DNA of 64,000 nucleotides from Sphingosinicella sp. (GCA_013816585.1 JACDEE010000002.1:124001-188000); one strand, 5' to 3'; shown: positions 45,225-56,467, numbered from the stretch's first letter. A program made the numbers and translations. Notes: generated from the sequence alone by a model not told the origin.

Positions 45225-46442
45225 ATGGCCAAGATCAAAGTAAAAACTCCCGTCGTAGAAATTGACGGCGACGAGATGACCCGCATCATCTGGCAGTGGA
45301 TCCGCGAGCGTTTGATCCAGCCTTATCTCGACATTGAATTGCTCTATTTCGACCTCGGCATCGAAAAACGCGACGAAACCGAGGATAGGATCACGGTCGA
45401 AGCGGCCGAGGCGATCAAGAAATATGGTGTCGGCGTCAAATGCGCCACCATCACTCCCGATGAAGCGCGGGTGGAAGAATTCGGCCTCAAGAAGATGTGG
45501 CGGTCGCCCAACGGCACGATCCGCAACATCCTCGGCGGCGTCGTTTTCCGCGAGCCGATCGTGATCCAGAACGTCCCGCGGCTGATCCCTGGCTGGACCG
45601 ACCCGATCGTCATCGGCCGTCATGCCTTTGGCGACCAGTATAAGGCCACCGACGTGCTCATCCCGGGCCCGGGAAAGCTGAAGCTGGTATGGGAAGGGCA
45701 GAATGGTGAACGGATCGAGGAGGAAGTATTCGATTTCCCCTCCGCCGGCGTAGCCATGGGCATGTACAATCTCGACGATTCGATCCGCGACTTTGCCCGC
45801 GCCAGTCTGAACTTTGGCCTGGACCGCGGCTGGCCTGTCTATCTGTCGACCAAGAATACCATTCTCAAAGCCTATGACGGCCGGTTCAAGGATATATTCG
45901 AGGAAGTTTTTCAGAGCGAATTCAAGGTGAAGTTCGAAGAAGCGAAGATCGAATATCAACATCGCCTGATCGACGACATGGTTGCGTCGGCGCTCAAATG
46001 GAGCGGCAAATTCGTCTGGGCCTGCAAGAATTATGACGGCGACGTGCAATCCGATCTGGTGGCGCAGGGCTTCGGTTCACTGGGTCTGATGACGTCAATC
46101 CTGATGACTCCTGACGGCGAGACTGTCGAGGCAGAAGCCGCACATGGCACGGTCACCCGCCATTTCCGCATGCACCAGCAGGGCAAGGCGACCTCTACCA
46201 ATCCCATCGCCTCGATCTTCGCCTGGACCGGAGGTCTCAAATATCGCGGCAAGTTCGACGGCACGCCCGAGGTCACCAAATTCGCCGAGACGCTGGAGCG
46301 GGTCTGCATCGAGACCGTCGAGCAAGGTCAGATGACCAAGGATCTGGCAATCCTGATCGGCCCCGATCAGAGCTGGATGACTACCGAGCAATTTTTCGAG
46401 GCGATCCGCGTCAACCTTGAAAAGGCGATGGCCGCTTCCTGA
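45225..46442 (+). CDS. icd: NADP-dependent isocitrate dehydrogenase
   Basis: Oxidises isocitrate to 2-oxoglutarate in the TCA cycle. A 405-residue enzyme of the homodimeric eukaryotic-like class, with [36 protein letters not shown] (substrate site) and [18 protein letters not shown] 45225 ([15 protein letters not shown]) follows AGGAAAG by about nine bases; the track start eight residues earlier is not supported. The gene stands alone. Confidence 0.95.
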   Translation: MAKIKVKTPVVEIDGDEMTRIIWQWIRERLIQPYLDIELLYFDLGIEKRDETEDRITVEAAEAIKKYGVGVKCATITPDEARVEEFGLKKMWRSPNGTIRNILGGVVFREPIVIQNVPRLIPGWTDPIVIGRHAFGDQYKATDVLIPGPGKLKLVWEGQNGERIEEEVFDFPSAGVAMGMYNLDDSIRDFARASLNFGLDRGWPVYLSTKNTILKAYDGRFKDIFEEVFQSEFKVKFEEAKIEYQHRLIDDMVASALKWSGKFVWACKNYDGDVQSDLVAQGFGSLGLMTSILMTPDGETVEAEAAHGTVTRHFRMHQQGKATSTNPIASIFAWTGGLKYRGKFDGTPEVTKFAETLERVCIETVEQGQMTKDLAILIGPDQSWMTTEQFFEAIRVNLEKAMAAS

Positions 46443-46475
46443 TCGCCTCGTGATCGTTTCGTACTGGCCGCAGGG

Positions 46476-46511
46476 CCGGCTCTTCGCGCACGATCAGGCC
46501 CGGAGAGCCGG
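46476..46511 (+). other. Hairpin downstream of icd
   Basis: CCGGCTCT (46476-46483) and AGAGCCGG (46504-46511) form a perfect eight-base stem with a 20-base loop, 34 bases after the icd stop. There is no following T-run, so it could be a Rho-dependent pause or an mRNA-stabilising end rather than an intrinsic terminator. Confidence 0.35.
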
Positions 46512-46563
46512 ATCCCGACAGCAACATGGCTGACATCGGCGCGATTTGCGGCATAAAGGTCCC

Positions 46564-48342
46564 ATGGCCACCGAATTCCAGACATCCGGGCTTAGCGACG
46601 CTCTCGTAATTCTGGGTGCGGCCGGGATCGTGATCCCCGCCTTCGCGCGGCTTCGCATCAGTCCCGTAATCGGTTTCATCCTGGTCGGGCTACTGGTGGG
46701 CCCGGCGGGTCTCGGTGCATTGGCAAGCGAAATGCCGTGGCTAAATTATGTCACTATCACCAACCCGGAAGCGGTCGAACCGTTTGCCGAGTTCGGGATC
46801 ATCCTGCTGCTTTTCTCCATCGGGCTCGAACTCTCCTTCCGCCGTCTGTGGTTGATGCGGCGCCTCGTTTTCGGGGTCGGTGCGGCCGAACTGATCGTGT
46901 CGGCTTTGCTGATCGGCATCGGCCTCCATCTGATGGGCCAGAATTGGACCGGCGCGCTGGCGCTCGGTACCGCGCTCGCTTTATCCTCGACCGCCCTGGT
47001 GCTGCCGCTGGTCGGGACCAACAGCCCGGTCGGCCGCTCCGCGCTTGCCATGCTCCTGTTCGAAGATCTGGCGATCGTGCCGATCATCTTTGCCCTGGGT
47101 GCGCTCGCACCCTTCGCTGCCAAGGAGGGCTGGTCGGGTCTAGCCAACACATTGCTGCTCGGCGGCCTGACCGTCGCCGGCATGCTGGTTCTCGGCCGCT
47201 TCTTCCTGCCGCGATTGTTCGCGCAGGCAGCGCATACCAAAAGCCCCGAACTCTTCCTTGCGGCCAGCCTGCTTGTCGTGATCGTTGCGAGCCTTGCCAC
47301 CACCGCAGTGGGTCTGTCGCCGATCATGGGCGCATTGCTGGCCGGAATATTGATCGCCGAAACCGATTATCATGACGAAGTGGAGGTGATCACCGCTCCC
47401 TTCCGAGGCCTCGCTCTCGGCATATTCCTGATCACCGTGGGCATGAGCGTCGACATGCGCCTGGTCGCCGCGAATTGGGAATCGCTGCTGATTGGAGTCG
47501 TCGCCGTGGTGCTGGTAAAGGCCGCGGTTACGGGATTGCTGTTGCGGCTTAGCGGAGCCACCAAGGGCGTCGCCGCGGAAGCGGGCCTGCTCATGTCCTC
47601 GCCTTCCGAAACGACCTTGATCGTCCTTGGCGCAGCGGCGGCGGCGCAGCTCATATCCGCCGAGACCGCCGCCTTCTGGCAAATCGTGACCGCCATCGGC
47701 CTCACCATTACCCCTCTCCTCGCCAAACTGGGACAGCTGGCGGCGCGGCAGGTCGAACCCGGATCCGGTCACGACATTTCTCTGGACGCCGACGGCAGCC
47801 CGCCGCCCGTATTGATCCTGGGCTTCGGGCGCGTCGGCCGGATGGTGGCCGACATGCTCACCGCCCATGGCCGGCCCTATGTCGCGGTCGATTCCGACCA
47901 TGATGCCGTCGCCGCATCGAGGCGCGAGGGCGTGCCGCTGATTTTCGGAGACGTCTCGCGGGCGCAGCTGCTGGACAAGATTCAGCTCGGCAAGATCAGC
48001 ACAGTCGTGCTGACGATGGATGACCCTGTCCTTACAGTCCGACTGACCAAGCGGATCCGCGCTGCCTTTCCGGACCTGCCGATCGTCGCCCGCGCCCGCG
48101 ATTCCCGTCACGCCGCTGAACTTTACCGGGCGGGTGCGACCGACGCGGTGCCGGAGACGCTCGAATCCTCGCTGCAATTGTCCGAAGCTGTTTTGGTGGA
48201 TCTCGGCATCGCCATGGGCCCCGTGATAGCCTCGATCCACGAGAAGCGATCCGAGCTCCGCAAGGAGATCATGGAATTGGGGCAGATGGACGAGGAGCCG
48301 AGGCTGAGGCCTCGGCGTCTTCGCGATGCCCTAAAAAACTGA
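46564..48342 (+). CDS. Kef-type monovalent cation:proton antiporter (CPA2)
   Basis: A 592-residue inner-membrane protein. About 12 membrane segments (Na_H_Exchanger) fill the first ~390 residues, with LLFSIGLELSFRRLWLMRRL and ALALSSTALVL near the ion path. An RCK_N domain follows with the NAD-type Rossmann motif ILGFGRVGRMVADML. It fits glutathione-gated potassium efflux (KefB/C) or K+/H+ exchange. No ancillary KefF/G gene is adjacent, so gating by glutathione adducts is uncertain. ATG 46564 follows AAGG; it converges on alaS. Confidence 0.9.
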   Translation: MATEFQTSGLSDALVILGAAGIVIPAFARLRISPVIGFILVGLLVGPAGLGALASEMPWLNYVTITNPEAVEPFAEFGIILLLFSIGLELSFRRLWLMRRLVFGVGAAELIVSALLIGIGLHLMGQNWTGALALGTALALSSTALVLPLVGTNSPVGRSALAMLLFEDLAIVPIIFALGALAPFAAKEGWSGLANTLLLGGLTVAGMLVLGRFFLPRLFAQAAHTKSPELFLAASLLVVIVASLATTAVGLSPIMGALLAGILIAETDYHDEVEVITAPFRGLALGIFLITVGMSVDMRLVAANWESLLIGVVAVVLVKAAVTGLLLRLSGATKGVAAEAGLLMSSPSETTLIVLGAAAAAQLISAETAAFWQIVTAIGLTITPLLAKLGQLAARQVEPGSGHDISLDADGSPPPVLILGFGRVGRMVADMLTAHGRPYVAVDSDHDAVAASRREGVPLIFGDVSRAQLLDKIQLGKISTVVLTMDDPVLTVRLTKRIRAAFPDLPIVARARDSRHAAELYRAGATDAVPETLESSLQLSEAVLVDLGIAMGPVIASIHEKRSELRKEIMELGQMDEEPRLRPRRLRDALKN

Positions 48343-48356
48343 CGGGTCAAAACTGA

Positions 48357-51020
48357 TCAGGCAGCCGCCGCTACACCGTTCATCGCCTGCCGGATCGCGT
48401 CCAGCGCCTTTGGCGCCTGCTTTCCATCAGGCCCGCCGCCTTGCGCCATGTCGGGCCGGCCACCACCTCCCTGACCACCGAGCTCCGCGACGGCGCTGCG
48501 AACGAGGTCGACCGCATTGTGCACACTCGCCAGATCGTCGGTCACCCCCACCGCGACCGTAGCTCGGCCGTCATTCACGGCAACGAGAGCGACAATGCCG
48601 GAACCGATACGTTGCTTGGCTTCGCCCACCATGGAGCGGAGATTCTTGGGATCGAGGTCCTCGATGATCTGGCCAATGAAGGCATGGCCGCCAATCTGTT
48701 CGGGACCGGCGGCCTCCTTGACCTGCCCGCCGCCGCCCAGCGCGAGCGTTTTCCTGGCTTCGGCTAATTCGCGCTCCAGGCGGCGGCGATCTTCGATCAG
48801 CGCCATAACCCGTGCGGGCACTTCCTCTGGAACGGTCTTGAGCGCCGACGCGGCCTCCTTGAGGCGGGTTTCGCGCGAAGTCAGCCACTGGCGCGCGGCT
48901 TCGCCCGTCAGTGCTTCGATACGGCGCACGCCGGAGGCCACCGCGCTTTCCGATATGATCTTCAAAAGCTGGATATCGCCAAGGGCCGAGACATGGGTTC
49001 CCCCACAAAGCTCGACCGAATAGCTTTTGTCGTCACCGCGACCCATCGACAGGACCCGGACTTCGTCGCCATATTTTTCGCCGAACAACGCCATCGCGCC
49101 GGCGTCAATGGCTTCATCCGGACTCATCAGGCGGGTGGATACCTGGTCATTCTCCCGAATGTGGCGGTTCACCTCAGCCTCGACCGCCTCGATATCCTCG
49201 GCCGAGAGGCCCTTGGGGTGCGAAAAATCGAAACGGAAGCGGTCGGGCGCCACCAGGCTGCCCTTCTGTGTGACATGACCGCCAAGCCGGTGGCGCAGAG
49301 CCGCGTGGAGAAGATGCGTCGCGCTATGATTGGCGCGGATCGCGTCGCGGCGCCCGGTATCGACCTGCTGATGCAAGGTGTCACCAACACTGAGCGTGCC
49401 CTGGCTTACCGTAGCCCCAAGCGCGTGAAGGCGCCCAAGAGGCTTCGACGTGTCGCTAACTACCGCTTCAAAGCCATTAATATTGCTGATTTTACCAGCG
49501 TCGCCCATCTGGCCGCCGCTTTCCCCGTAAAAGGGCGTCTGGTTGAGAATGATCACTATTTCATCGCCGGTGCCCGCAAGGTCGACGCGCTTGCCGTTCC
49601 TGACCAGGGCCAGGACCTGCCCCTCCCCTTCATGGCCCGAATAACCGGTGAATTCGGTCGATCCATATTCTTCCGCAATATCGAACCAGATGTCGTCCGA
49701 TGCCTTGTCTCCCGAGCCTTTCCAGGCGGCGCGGGCAGCCTGCTTTTGCCTGGCCATGGCCGCATCGAAGCCGGCGCGATCGACGGCAAGGCCACCCACG
49801 CGGAGGGCGTCCTCGGTCAGATCATAAGGAAAGCCGTAGGTATCGTAGAGCTTGAAGGCGGTTTCGCCCGGCAGAATGTCGCCTGTCTCCATCGACGCCG
49901 TGGCTTCGTCGAGTAGCTTCAGCCCCTTGTCCAGTGTTTGGCGGAACTTGGTTTCCTCCAGCTTCAGCGTCTCTTCCATCAGCGGTTGCGCCCGTACCAA
50001 TTCAGGGTAGGCGGCACCCATTTCTGCCACCAAAGCCGGCACAAGGCGGTGCATCAGCGGTTCTGCGGCACCCAGAATATGGGCATGGCGCATCGCGCGC
50101 CGCATGATCCGGCGCAGGACGTAACCCCTCCCTTCATTGGCCGGAAGCACTCCGTCCGCGACGAGGAAGCCCGAAGCGCGCAGATGGTCGGCGATGACGC
50201 GGTGACTTGCTTGCGTGCCGCCCGTCGTCTCCGTCCGGGTGAACTCGCCGCTCGCCGCGATCAACGCCTTGAAGGTGTCGGTGTCGTAATTGTCGTGAAC
50301 GCCCTGAAGCACCGCCGCAATACGTTCGAGGCCCATTCCGGTATCGATCGAGGGTCTGGGAAGGTCGATGCGGGTTTCGGAATCCACCTGCTCATATTGC
50401 ATGAACACCAAATTCCAGATCTCGACAAAGCGGTCACCATCCTCGTCCGGCGACCCGGGAGGGCCGCCCGGAATATGAGCGCCATGGTCATAGAAGATTT
50501 CGGAACAGGGACCGCACGGGCCGGTGTCGCCCATCGACCAGAAATTGTCAGCGGTCGCAATGCGGATGATCCGCCTTTCGGGAAGCCCGGACACCTTCCT
50601 CCACAGATCGAAGGCTTCGTTGTCCGTATGGTAGACCGTGACCGTGAGGCGGTCGGGATCGAGCCCCCATATTTTGGTCAACAAGGTCCAGGCGTGCGTG
50701 ATTGCCTGTTCCTTGAAATAATCGCCGAACGAGAAATTGCCCAGCATTTCAAAATAGGTATGGTGCCGAGCCGTGTAGCCGACATTGTCCAGATCGTTAT
50801 GCTTGCCGCCGGCGCGGACGCATTTCTGGCTCGACGACGCGGTTGAATAGGGGCGCGTTTCGAGCCCCGTGAATACGTTCTTGAACGGCACCATCCCCGC
50901 ATTGACGAACATCAAGGTGGGATCGTTGTGCGGCACCAAGGCGGCGGACGGCACCAGCGCATGTCCGTTGGACCCGAAATGTTCGAGGAAAGAGCGGCGG
51001 ATATCGTTGGTGGAGGTCAT
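48357..51020 (-). CDS. alaS: Alanyl-tRNA synthetase
   Basis: An 887-residue class II synthetase. Motif 1-3 regions are present in the first ~450 residues ([21 protein letters not shown], then [13 protein letters not shown]). The editing domain has the zinc motif [13 protein letters not shown] and [10 protein letters not shown]. The C-terminal DHHA1 domain ends with [12 protein letters not shown]. Normal length. Downstream genes are unrelated. Confidence 0.97.
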   Translation of the reverse strand: MTSTNDIRRSFLEHFGSNGHALVPSAALVPHNDPTLMFVNAGMVPFKNVFTGLETRPYSTASSSQKCVRAGGKHNDLDNVGYTARHHTYFEMLGNFSFGDYFKEQAITHAWTLLTKIWGLDPDRLTVTVYHTDNEAFDLWRKVSGLPERRIIRIATADNFWSMGDTGPCGPCSEIFYDHGAHIPGGPPGSPDEDGDRFVEIWNLVFMQYEQVDSETRIDLPRPSIDTGMGLERIAAVLQGVHDNYDTDTFKALIAASGEFTRTETTGGTQASHRVIADHLRASGFLVADGVLPANEGRGYVLRRIMRRAMRHAHILGAAEPLMHRLVPALVAEMGAAYPELVRAQPLMEETLKLEETKFRQTLDKGLKLLDEATASMETGDILPGETAFKLYDTYGFPYDLTEDALRVGGLAVDRAGFDAAMARQKQAARAAWKGSGDKASDDIWFDIAEEYGSTEFTGYSGHEGEGQVLALVRNGKRVDLAGTGDEIVIILNQTPFYGESGGQMGDAGKISNINGFEAVVSDTSKPLGRLHALGATVSQGTLSVGDTLHQQVDTGRRDAIRANHSATHLLHAALRHRLGGHVTQKGSLVAPDRFRFDFSHPKGLSAEDIEAVEAEVNRHIRENDQVSTRLMSPDEAIDAGAMALFGEKYGDEVRVLSMGRGDDKSYSVELCGGTHVSALGDIQLLKIISESAVASGVRRIEALTGEAARQWLTSRETRLKEAASALKTVPEEVPARVMALIEDRRRLERELAEARKTLALGGGGQVKEAAGPEQIGGHAFIGQIIEDLDPKNLRSMVGEAKQRIGSGIVALVAVNDGRATVAVGVTDDLASVHNAVDLVRSAVAELGGQGGGGRPDMAQGGGPDGKQAPKALDAIRQAMNGVAAAA

Positions 51021-51068
51021 GGCCGCGATGTAAGGGAGCTAGCCCATCGGGGCAAGCGAGCAGCGGCA

Positions 51069-51608
51069 TCAAATACCGGGCGTCGGATCACCTTCGCACT
51101 GGGTTTCCTGTGCACAATCATTCGCCGAGGAATCCGAAGGCGTCTGAGTCCGGGCCTGTGCCTGTACTTGGACAAGCATCGCCGGTTTTTCCTCGTCGGC
51201 GACGGGATAATGCGCATAACGTTCAACACTGGCGAGTTCGGCCCGGCGCGCTGCCTCCGCAATTTCGAGCTCTGCTTGCTCTATGATGCGCCCGCTGGTT
51301 GCCCCTGCGTAAAGACCATCGTCGTCCACAGCCGGATCATGCTTGGGGAAATATTCCTCGGGATAGGTGCGGCAGCCGACGCATCCGGTGCCGTAGCCCG
51401 TGGTGAGCGCCGCATTTTGCACGGCGGCCGGCGGGCTATCCCAATCGGGGCGGTTCGAAACCAGATCAGAATGAAAGCGCGCTTGCGACGAGGCGCCGAA
51501 ATGGGCGGGATTGATTTCCGAAATGGCGCTTTTGCCAAGGTAAAGCCCGAGGCCGGTGCCGGCGAGTGCCAGGGCGGTCGCGGTGGAAAGGGTGAAGGGG
51601 TTCGCCAT
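51069..51608 (-). CDS. Conserved hypothetical protein, cysteine-containing
   Basis: A 179-residue protein I do not recognise. The N-terminal MANPFTLSTATALALAGTGLG could be a signal or anchor sequence. Four cysteines are visible: two as CVGC in GTGCVGCRTYPEEYFPKHDP and two as NDCAQETQC near the C-terminus. The middle (about 105-130) is acidic and Ala/Glu-rich, likely helical. ATG 51608 is a better start than the track's 51623. Paired cysteines suggest a metal site or disulfide in the periplasm, but this is inference. It lies upstream of a 387-base gap. Confidence 0.55.
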   Translation of the reverse strand: MANPFTLSTATALALAGTGLGLYLGKSAISEINPAHFGASSQARFHSDLVSNRPDWDSPPAAVQNAALTTGYGTGCVGCRTYPEEYFPKHDPAVDDDGLYAGATSGRIIEQAELEIAEAARRAELASVERYAHYPVADEEKPAMLVQVQAQARTQTPSDSSANDCAQETQCEGDPTPGI

Positions 51609-51995
51609 CTCGTCTTCTTCCACTCAGCCTGTCGTCGGTACTTCCGGTCTCAACGGTCAAACCCCCCGCCCTGTTCCGTGAATGTCTCCCTTGCGCTTTG
51701 AATATGGATAGGAGGATCGTATCGATGTGCATGGCGCGAACGCGCTTTCTCGTTGCTACCCGAATCGGAACTTCAGGGTTTCGACGCGGAGCTCCGATCC
51801 CTGAGCCAGGGCCTTGCCACTTATGCACCGAATTCGATCACCTGGCGGAGCCTAACGAAAATTGGCCGAGGAAGCGGTCTACCGGGAGGTTGAGCCCGCC
51901 TGATCGTCCTGAATTGATGTCCCATCGGACGAGGCGCTTGACCTTGCCCCTTCAATCGTTTTGTTGACGGTACCTCGTCAGCATTGGAGCCGTCC
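51609..51995. other. Non-coding gap between divergent genes
   Basis: A 387-base region between the hypothetical gene and the symporter. The track's ORFs here are short and lack any recognisable family. GGAG at 51986 serves the symporter. I see no convincing promoter pair, RNA or repeat, though TTGACC at 51938 could be a -35. Confidence 0.3.
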
Positions 51996-53312
51996 GTGGC
52001 CAAACGCCTTACATATTTCATTCTGATCGGCCTTGTCCTCGGTGTCATTACCGGCTGGGCGATCAATGCCGCGGTCAGCGACGGGTCGCCTGCTTCGGCC
52101 GAGCGCTTGAGCGAGATTGCCGGATACTTCTCGATCGTCACGACCTTGTTCCTGCGTCTCATCAAGATGATCATTGCGCCGCTGGTCTTTTCGACCTTGG
52201 TGGTCGGCATTGCCCATATGGGCGACACCGCCGCGCTCGGCCGGGTCGGTGGACGAGCCATCGGCTGGTTCGTCTGCGCCAGCCTGGTTTCGCTTACGCT
52301 GGGCCTGATCCTGGTCAATCTGCTTCAGCCCGGCTCCGGCCTCGATTTCCCGATCCCTCCCGCCGATGCGGCGAGCGGTATCGAGCGCGGCGCGTTCGAC
52401 CTGAAGATCTTCGTCACTCACCTCGTGCCCGCTTCCATGGCCGAGGCGATGGCCACCAACGAAATACTCCAGATCGTCGTCTTCTCGCTGTTCGTGGGCG
52501 TGGCGATTACGGCGGTGGGCAAGCGAGCCGCTCCGCTGGTGAAAGGCATCGAGGCGCTTGTCGCTGTGATGCTGCAAATTACCGATTATGTGATGCGGGT
52601 TGCCCCGATCGCGGTATTCGCGGCCGTTGCCGGTACCGTTGCCGAACGCGGACCTTCGATTCTGGGCACGTTCGGCTATTTTATGGGCTCCTTCTACCTT
52701 GGCCTTTTCATCCTGTGGGCGTTGCTGATCGGCGCGGCGTTTCTGGTGGTGGGATCCAGGGTGAAGCTGCTGGTCCGCTATATTCGCGAACCGATCCTGC
52801 TGGCTTTCTCCACCGCTTCTTCCGAAGCAGCCTATCCGCGGACGCTTGAAGCGCTCGACCGGTTCGGCGTTCCGCCCCGCATCGCCAGCTTCGTTCTTCC
52901 GCTCGGCTATTCGTTCAATCTCGACGGCTCGATGATGTACATGACCTTCGCGACGATCTTCATCGCGCAGGCTTATGGCATCGACCTGACGCTCGGGCAG
53001 GAAATCACGATGCTGCTCGTGCTGATGATCACATCGAAGGGCGTCGCGGGGGTCCCGAGGGCGAGCCTGGTCGTGATCGCGGCCACTCTCGCCTTCTTCG
53101 ACATCCCCGAGGCCGGTTTGCTGCTGATCCTCGGCGTCGATCATTTCCTGGACATGGGCCGGTCGGCCACGAACGTGGTAGGCAATGCGGTAGCCAGCGT
53201 CGTCGTGGCCAAGTGGGAAGGTGATCTCGATCCGATCGCTCCCGCCGAAATCGAACCGGCCAAGGCGCCCGCACATGTCGAGCCGCCGCCGCCCGCGCCT
53301 GATCGCTTCTAG
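51996..53312 (+). CDS. Dicarboxylate/amino acid:cation symporter (DAACS)
   Basis: A 438-residue sodium- or proton-coupled transporter of the GltP/DctA family. It has about eight transmembrane helices and two hairpin loops. FSTASSEAAYPRTLEAL is the serine-rich hairpin, YSFNLDGSMMYMTFATIFIA the substrate/ion motif, and DHFLDMGRSATNVVGNA the third. A Pro-rich tail ends at F. GTG 51996 follows GGAG by six bases; TTG 51984 is an alternative. Glutamate, aspartate or C4-dicarboxylates are the likely substrates. It shares CTAG with the convergent GST stop. Confidence 0.92.
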   Translation: MAKRLTYFILIGLVLGVITGWAINAAVSDGSPASAERLSEIAGYFSIVTTLFLRLIKMIIAPLVFSTLVVGIAHMGDTAALGRVGGRAIGWFVCASLVSLTLGLILVNLLQPGSGLDFPIPPADAASGIERGAFDLKIFVTHLVPASMAEAMATNEILQIVVFSLFVGVAITAVGKRAAPLVKGIEALVAVMLQITDYVMRVAPIAVFAAVAGTVAERGPSILGTFGYFMGSFYLGLFILWALLIGAAFLVVGSRVKLLVRYIREPILLAFSTASSEAAYPRTLEALDRFGVPPRIASFVLPLGYSFNLDGSMMYMTFATIFIAQAYGIDLTLGQEITMLLVLMITSKGVAGVPRASLVVIAATLAFFDIPEAGLLLILGVDHFLDMGRSATNVVGNAVASVVVAKWEGDLDPIAPAEIEPAKAPAHVEPPPPAPDRF

Positions 53313-53944
53313 GACGAAGCCTTCGCATAGGAATAAGGCCCGCCCTTGGCCAGAGCAGCGCCATAAGCAGGGCGGGCATGAATGCGCGCGAGCCAGTCCA
53401 TCAGATTGGGACGGGTCTGATCAAGGCCTGCCCGGTGTCGCGAGGCCTCCAGCGGAAAGCTCATCATGATGTCGGCGGCCGTAAATTTTTCGCCCGCGAA
53501 CCAGGGATGGGTGGCCAGTTCCGCCTCAAGCCAATCCAGATGCTGCCCCAGCATCTTTTGCACCACCGGCTTGGCGGGTCGGCCGAGGAGGCCAAGCCGG
53601 TTGACTATCAGCATCGCGAGCAGGGGCGGCATCATCGACCCTTCGGCATAATGAAGGAATTGGCGGTAACGAAGTACGGCCTCGCGATTCCCCGGGGGGC
53701 CAAGACGACCGCCGGCCTTCTCGACCAGATATTCGACAATGGCTCCGGTCTCCGCGATTATCCGATTATCGTCTTCGATCAGCGGAAATTTTCCCAGAGG
53801 ATGCACCTGTAGGATCTCCGGCGGCGCCAGCATCGTCTTCCTGTCCCGCTCGTAACGACGAACGACATAGGGAATCTCCAGTTCTTCCAGCAGCCAAAGC
53901 ACGCGCTGCGAACGGCTATTCTGAAGATGATGGACGATGATCAT
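53309..53944 (-). CDS. Glutathione S-transferase family protein
   Basis: A 211-residue GST. The thioredoxin-like N-domain begins MIIVHHLQNSRSQRVLWLLEELEIPY and contains the glutathione-contact IAETGAIVEYL. The helical C-domain carries FTAADIMMSFPLEASR. The Ser in NSRSQR is a plausible catalytic residue. Substrate unknown. Divergent from the exporter gene, with 113 bases between; a shared regulator is not visible. Confidence 0.92.
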   Translation of the reverse strand: MIIVHHLQNSRSQRVLWLLEELEIPYVVRRYERDRKTMLAPPEILQVHPLGKFPLIEDDNRIIAETGAIVEYLVEKAGGRLGPPGNREAVLRYRQFLHYAEGSMMPPLLAMLIVNRLGLLGRPAKPVVQKMLGQHLDWLEAELATHPWFAGEKFTAADIMMSFPLEASRHRAGLDQTRPNLMDWLARIHARPAYGAALAKGGPYSYAKASS

Positions 53945-54057
53945 GCGCGGGTCTCCTTCCGCGGGCGCTATGGCAGTGGATGGGGGCAGTCAAACGAAGC
54001 TTGTTTTTGCCGGCCTTCTCCGCAAAGAGCCTCCTCCCCCTATCCCACGGAAACCCC

Positions 54058-55344
54058 ATGAGCGACCGCGAGCCTCAGATCGAAGACCAAAACAAATCCC
54101 CTGCCGCCGCCTATCCAGGGCCCGGCTTCCGGGAATTTGTCGCCTTGATGGCGGCGTTGATGGCGTCCAACGCACTGGCGATCGATTCAATGCTTCCGGC
54201 CCTACCCGCGATCGGCCAGGCGCTCGAAGTGGCGGAAGATAATCGCCGCCAGCTCGTAATCACCTTTTACCTGCTCGGATTCGGAGCCGCGCAACTGCTC
54301 TACGGCCCATTGTCCGACCGCTTCGGTCGCAAGTGGCTGGTGGTGGCGAGCATGCTTTTCTACGCCGTATTTTCCGCGCTGGCGGGTCTCGCCGGCAGCT
54401 TCACCCTGCTGCTGGCCGCGCGCATGATGCAGGGAGTGGCCGCCGCCGCCACGCGCGTATTGGTCGTCGCGATCGTCCGCGACCGCTATAGCGGTTCCGC
54501 GATGGCCCGGGTCATGTCCCTGACCATGATCGTGTTCATGATCGTCCCTGTGCTTGCTCCCACTTTCGGCCAGGGCGTTCTTTCCATCGGCACCTGGCGC
54601 CATATCTTCATCGGCCTTGCCGTCTATGGTTTGGTGCTCGGCATCTGGACCGCGCTGCGCCTGCCGGAAACACTCGCCAAGGGTGACCGGCGCCCCTTTT
54701 CCGCGTCGCAGATCGGGCAGGCCGCAATCGAAACGCTTCGGAATCGAGCCTCGATCGGGAACAGCGTGGCGGTAACCTTGACCTTCGGCGCCTTGTTCGC
54801 CTTCATCAATTCGATCCAGCAGATCGTGTTCGACGTGTTCGACAAGCCGCGCCTGATCGGCCTGGCATTCGCCTGCATTGCCGGGCCCATGGCGCTCAGT
54901 TCCTATGCCAATTCAAGGCTGGTCATGCGCCTGGGCTCGCGGCGACTGTTGCTAAGGGCGCTGACCGCTTTCACTTTTCTGGCCCTATTCCATCTCACCA
55001 TAGCGGCCAATTTTACGGAAAATTTTGCGGTTTTCGTAATGCTGCAAGGATTGACGATGGGCTGCTTTGGACTGATTGGCGCCAATGCCGGCTCGCTGGC
55101 GATGGAGCCGCTCGGCCACATTGCGGGCACCGCATCCTCGTTACAGGGCACGATAACGACCATTGGCGGGGCGCTGATCGGCTTTACGATCGGACAGCAA
55201 TTTGACGGAACGACCATCCCGTTCCTGATCGGCTTTACCTTGTGCGGAGCGGCCGCCCTGTTGACCGCTCATTGGGCCAACCAGGGACCGAAGGCCGGCG
55301 ATCAGGGGAAGGCGGCGGCAACCGCGCCGCCGCCCACACCTTAA
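54058..55344 (+). CDS. MFS multidrug exporter, Bcr/CflA type
   Basis: A 428-residue major-facilitator protein with 12 predicted helices. The Bcr/CflA pattern includes SMLPALPAIGQAL, GPLSDRFGRKWLV (motif A) and AARMMQGVAAAATRVLVVAIVRDRYSG. The final loop is Ala/Pro-rich. It may export drugs, sulfonamides or dipeptides. ATG 54058 follows CGGAAA; the earlier track start covers untranslated leader. Its TAA directly abuts the TCA of convergent recA. Confidence 0.9.
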   Translation: MSDREPQIEDQNKSPAAAYPGPGFREFVALMAALMASNALAIDSMLPALPAIGQALEVAEDNRRQLVITFYLLGFGAAQLLYGPLSDRFGRKWLVVASMLFYAVFSALAGLAGSFTLLLAARMMQGVAAAATRVLVVAIVRDRYSGSAMARVMSLTMIVFMIVPVLAPTFGQGVLSIGTWRHIFIGLAVYGLVLGIWTALRLPETLAKGDRRPFSASQIGQAAIETLRNRASIGNSVAVTLTFGALFAFINSIQQIVFDVFDKPRLIGLAFACIAGPMALSSYANSRLVMRLGSRRLLLRALTAFTFLALFHLTIAANFTENFAVFVMLQGLTMGCFGLIGANAGSLAMEPLGHIAGTASSLQGTITTIGGALIGFTIGQQFDGTTIPFLIGFTLCGAAALLTAHWANQGPKAGDQGKAAATAPPPTP

Positions 55345-56415
55345 TCAGATATCGTCTTCGGGTGTCGGGCCCGTCATCAGGGCCTCGGCGACCTGTTCGG
55401 TATTGCCGCGGATGGCTTTCTCGATCCGGTCCGCCATCTCGGGATTTTCCTTCAGATATTGTTTGGCATTCTCGCGGCCCTGCCCGATGCGGACCGAATC
55501 GCAACTGAACCAGGCGCCGGACTTTTCCACGATGCCGGCCTTGACGCCGAGGTCGAGTATTTCGCCGAGTTTGGAAACACCCTCGCCGTACATGATGTCG
55601 AATTCGACCTGCTTGAACGGCGGCGCGACCTTGTTCTTGACCACTTTAACCCGCGTCGTGTTGCCCACGATATCGTCGCGATCCTTGATCTGGCCTGTGC
55701 GGCGGATGTCGAGACGGACCGACGCGTAGAATTTAAGCGCATTGCCACCCGTGGTCGTCTCCGGATTGCCGTACATCACCCCGATCTTCATGCGCAGCTG
55801 GTTGATGAAGATGACGGTGCAGCGAGATTTGGAGATAGAACCGGTCAGCTTGCGGAGCGACTGGCTCATCAGGCGGGCCTGCAGGCCGACATGACTGTCG
55901 CCCATTTCCCCTTCGATCTCGGCACGGGGCACCAGTGCCGCGACCGAATCGATCACCAGGATGTCGACCGCGTTGGACCGGACCAGGGTGTCGGTGATCT
56001 CGAGTGCCTGTTCGCCGGTATCCGGCTGCGAGACGATCAGATTGTCGACATCGACGCCCAGTTTCTTGGCGTAGATCGGGTCAAGTGCATGTTCCGCATC
56101 AATGAACGCAGCCGTTCCGCCCATTTTCTGCGCCTCTGCGACGGTATGGAGCGCGAGGGTCGTTTTGCCCGAGCTTTCGGGTCCGTAAATCTCGATGATC
56201 CTGCCACGCGGAAGGCCTCCGACGCCAAGAGCGATATCGAGACCCAGCGAGCCTGTCGAAATGGTTTCGATCTGGACCGCCTCGCGCGATCCAAGTTTCA
56301 TTGCACTACCCTTGCCGAACGCGCGGTCGATCTGCGCGAGGGCCGCTTCGAGGGCCTTTTGCTTGTCCATATTATCAGAATTCCTGTCGGAAACGACTTT
56401 TAGAGATGCCACCAT
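55345..56415 (-). CDS. recA: Recombinase RecA
   Basis: A 356-residue strand-exchange protein and LexA co-protease. Walker A is [32 protein letters not shown] holds Walker B and loop L1; [23 protein letters not shown] is loop L2. I start at ATG 56415, which follows GGGGAG by seven bases; the track's 12 extra residues are not supported. A palindrome overlaps the promoter 65-81 bases upstream. It lies after cckA and a response regulator on the same strand. Confidence 0.96.
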   Translation of the reverse strand: MVASLKVVSDRNSDNMDKQKALEAALAQIDRAFGKGSAMKLGSREAVQIETISTGSLGLDIALGVGGLPRGRIIEIYGPESSGKTTLALHTVAEAQKMGGTAAFIDAEHALDPIYAKKLGVDVDNLIVSQPDTGEQALEITDTLVRSNAVDILVIDSVAALVPRAEIEGEMGDSHVGLQARLMSQSLRKLTGSISKSRCTVIFINQLRMKIGVMYGNPETTTGGNALKFYASVRLDIRRTGQIKDRDDIVGNTTRVKVVKNKVAPPFKQVEFDIMYGEGVSKLGEILDLGVKAGIVEKSGAWFSCDSVRIGQGRENAKQYLKENPEMADRIEKAIRGNTEQVAEALMTGPTPEDDI

Positions 56416-56467
56416 GGCCAAGCTCCCCGTTAGAATGTCCGCGCCGTTCATTCAACGCATGAAAAGT

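Noticed and set aside
47140-48240. A 366-residue minus-strand ORF antisense to the Kef-type antiporter
   Set aside because: Histidine/glutamine/arginine-rich shadow frame with no recognisable domain; the plus-strand gene is clear.
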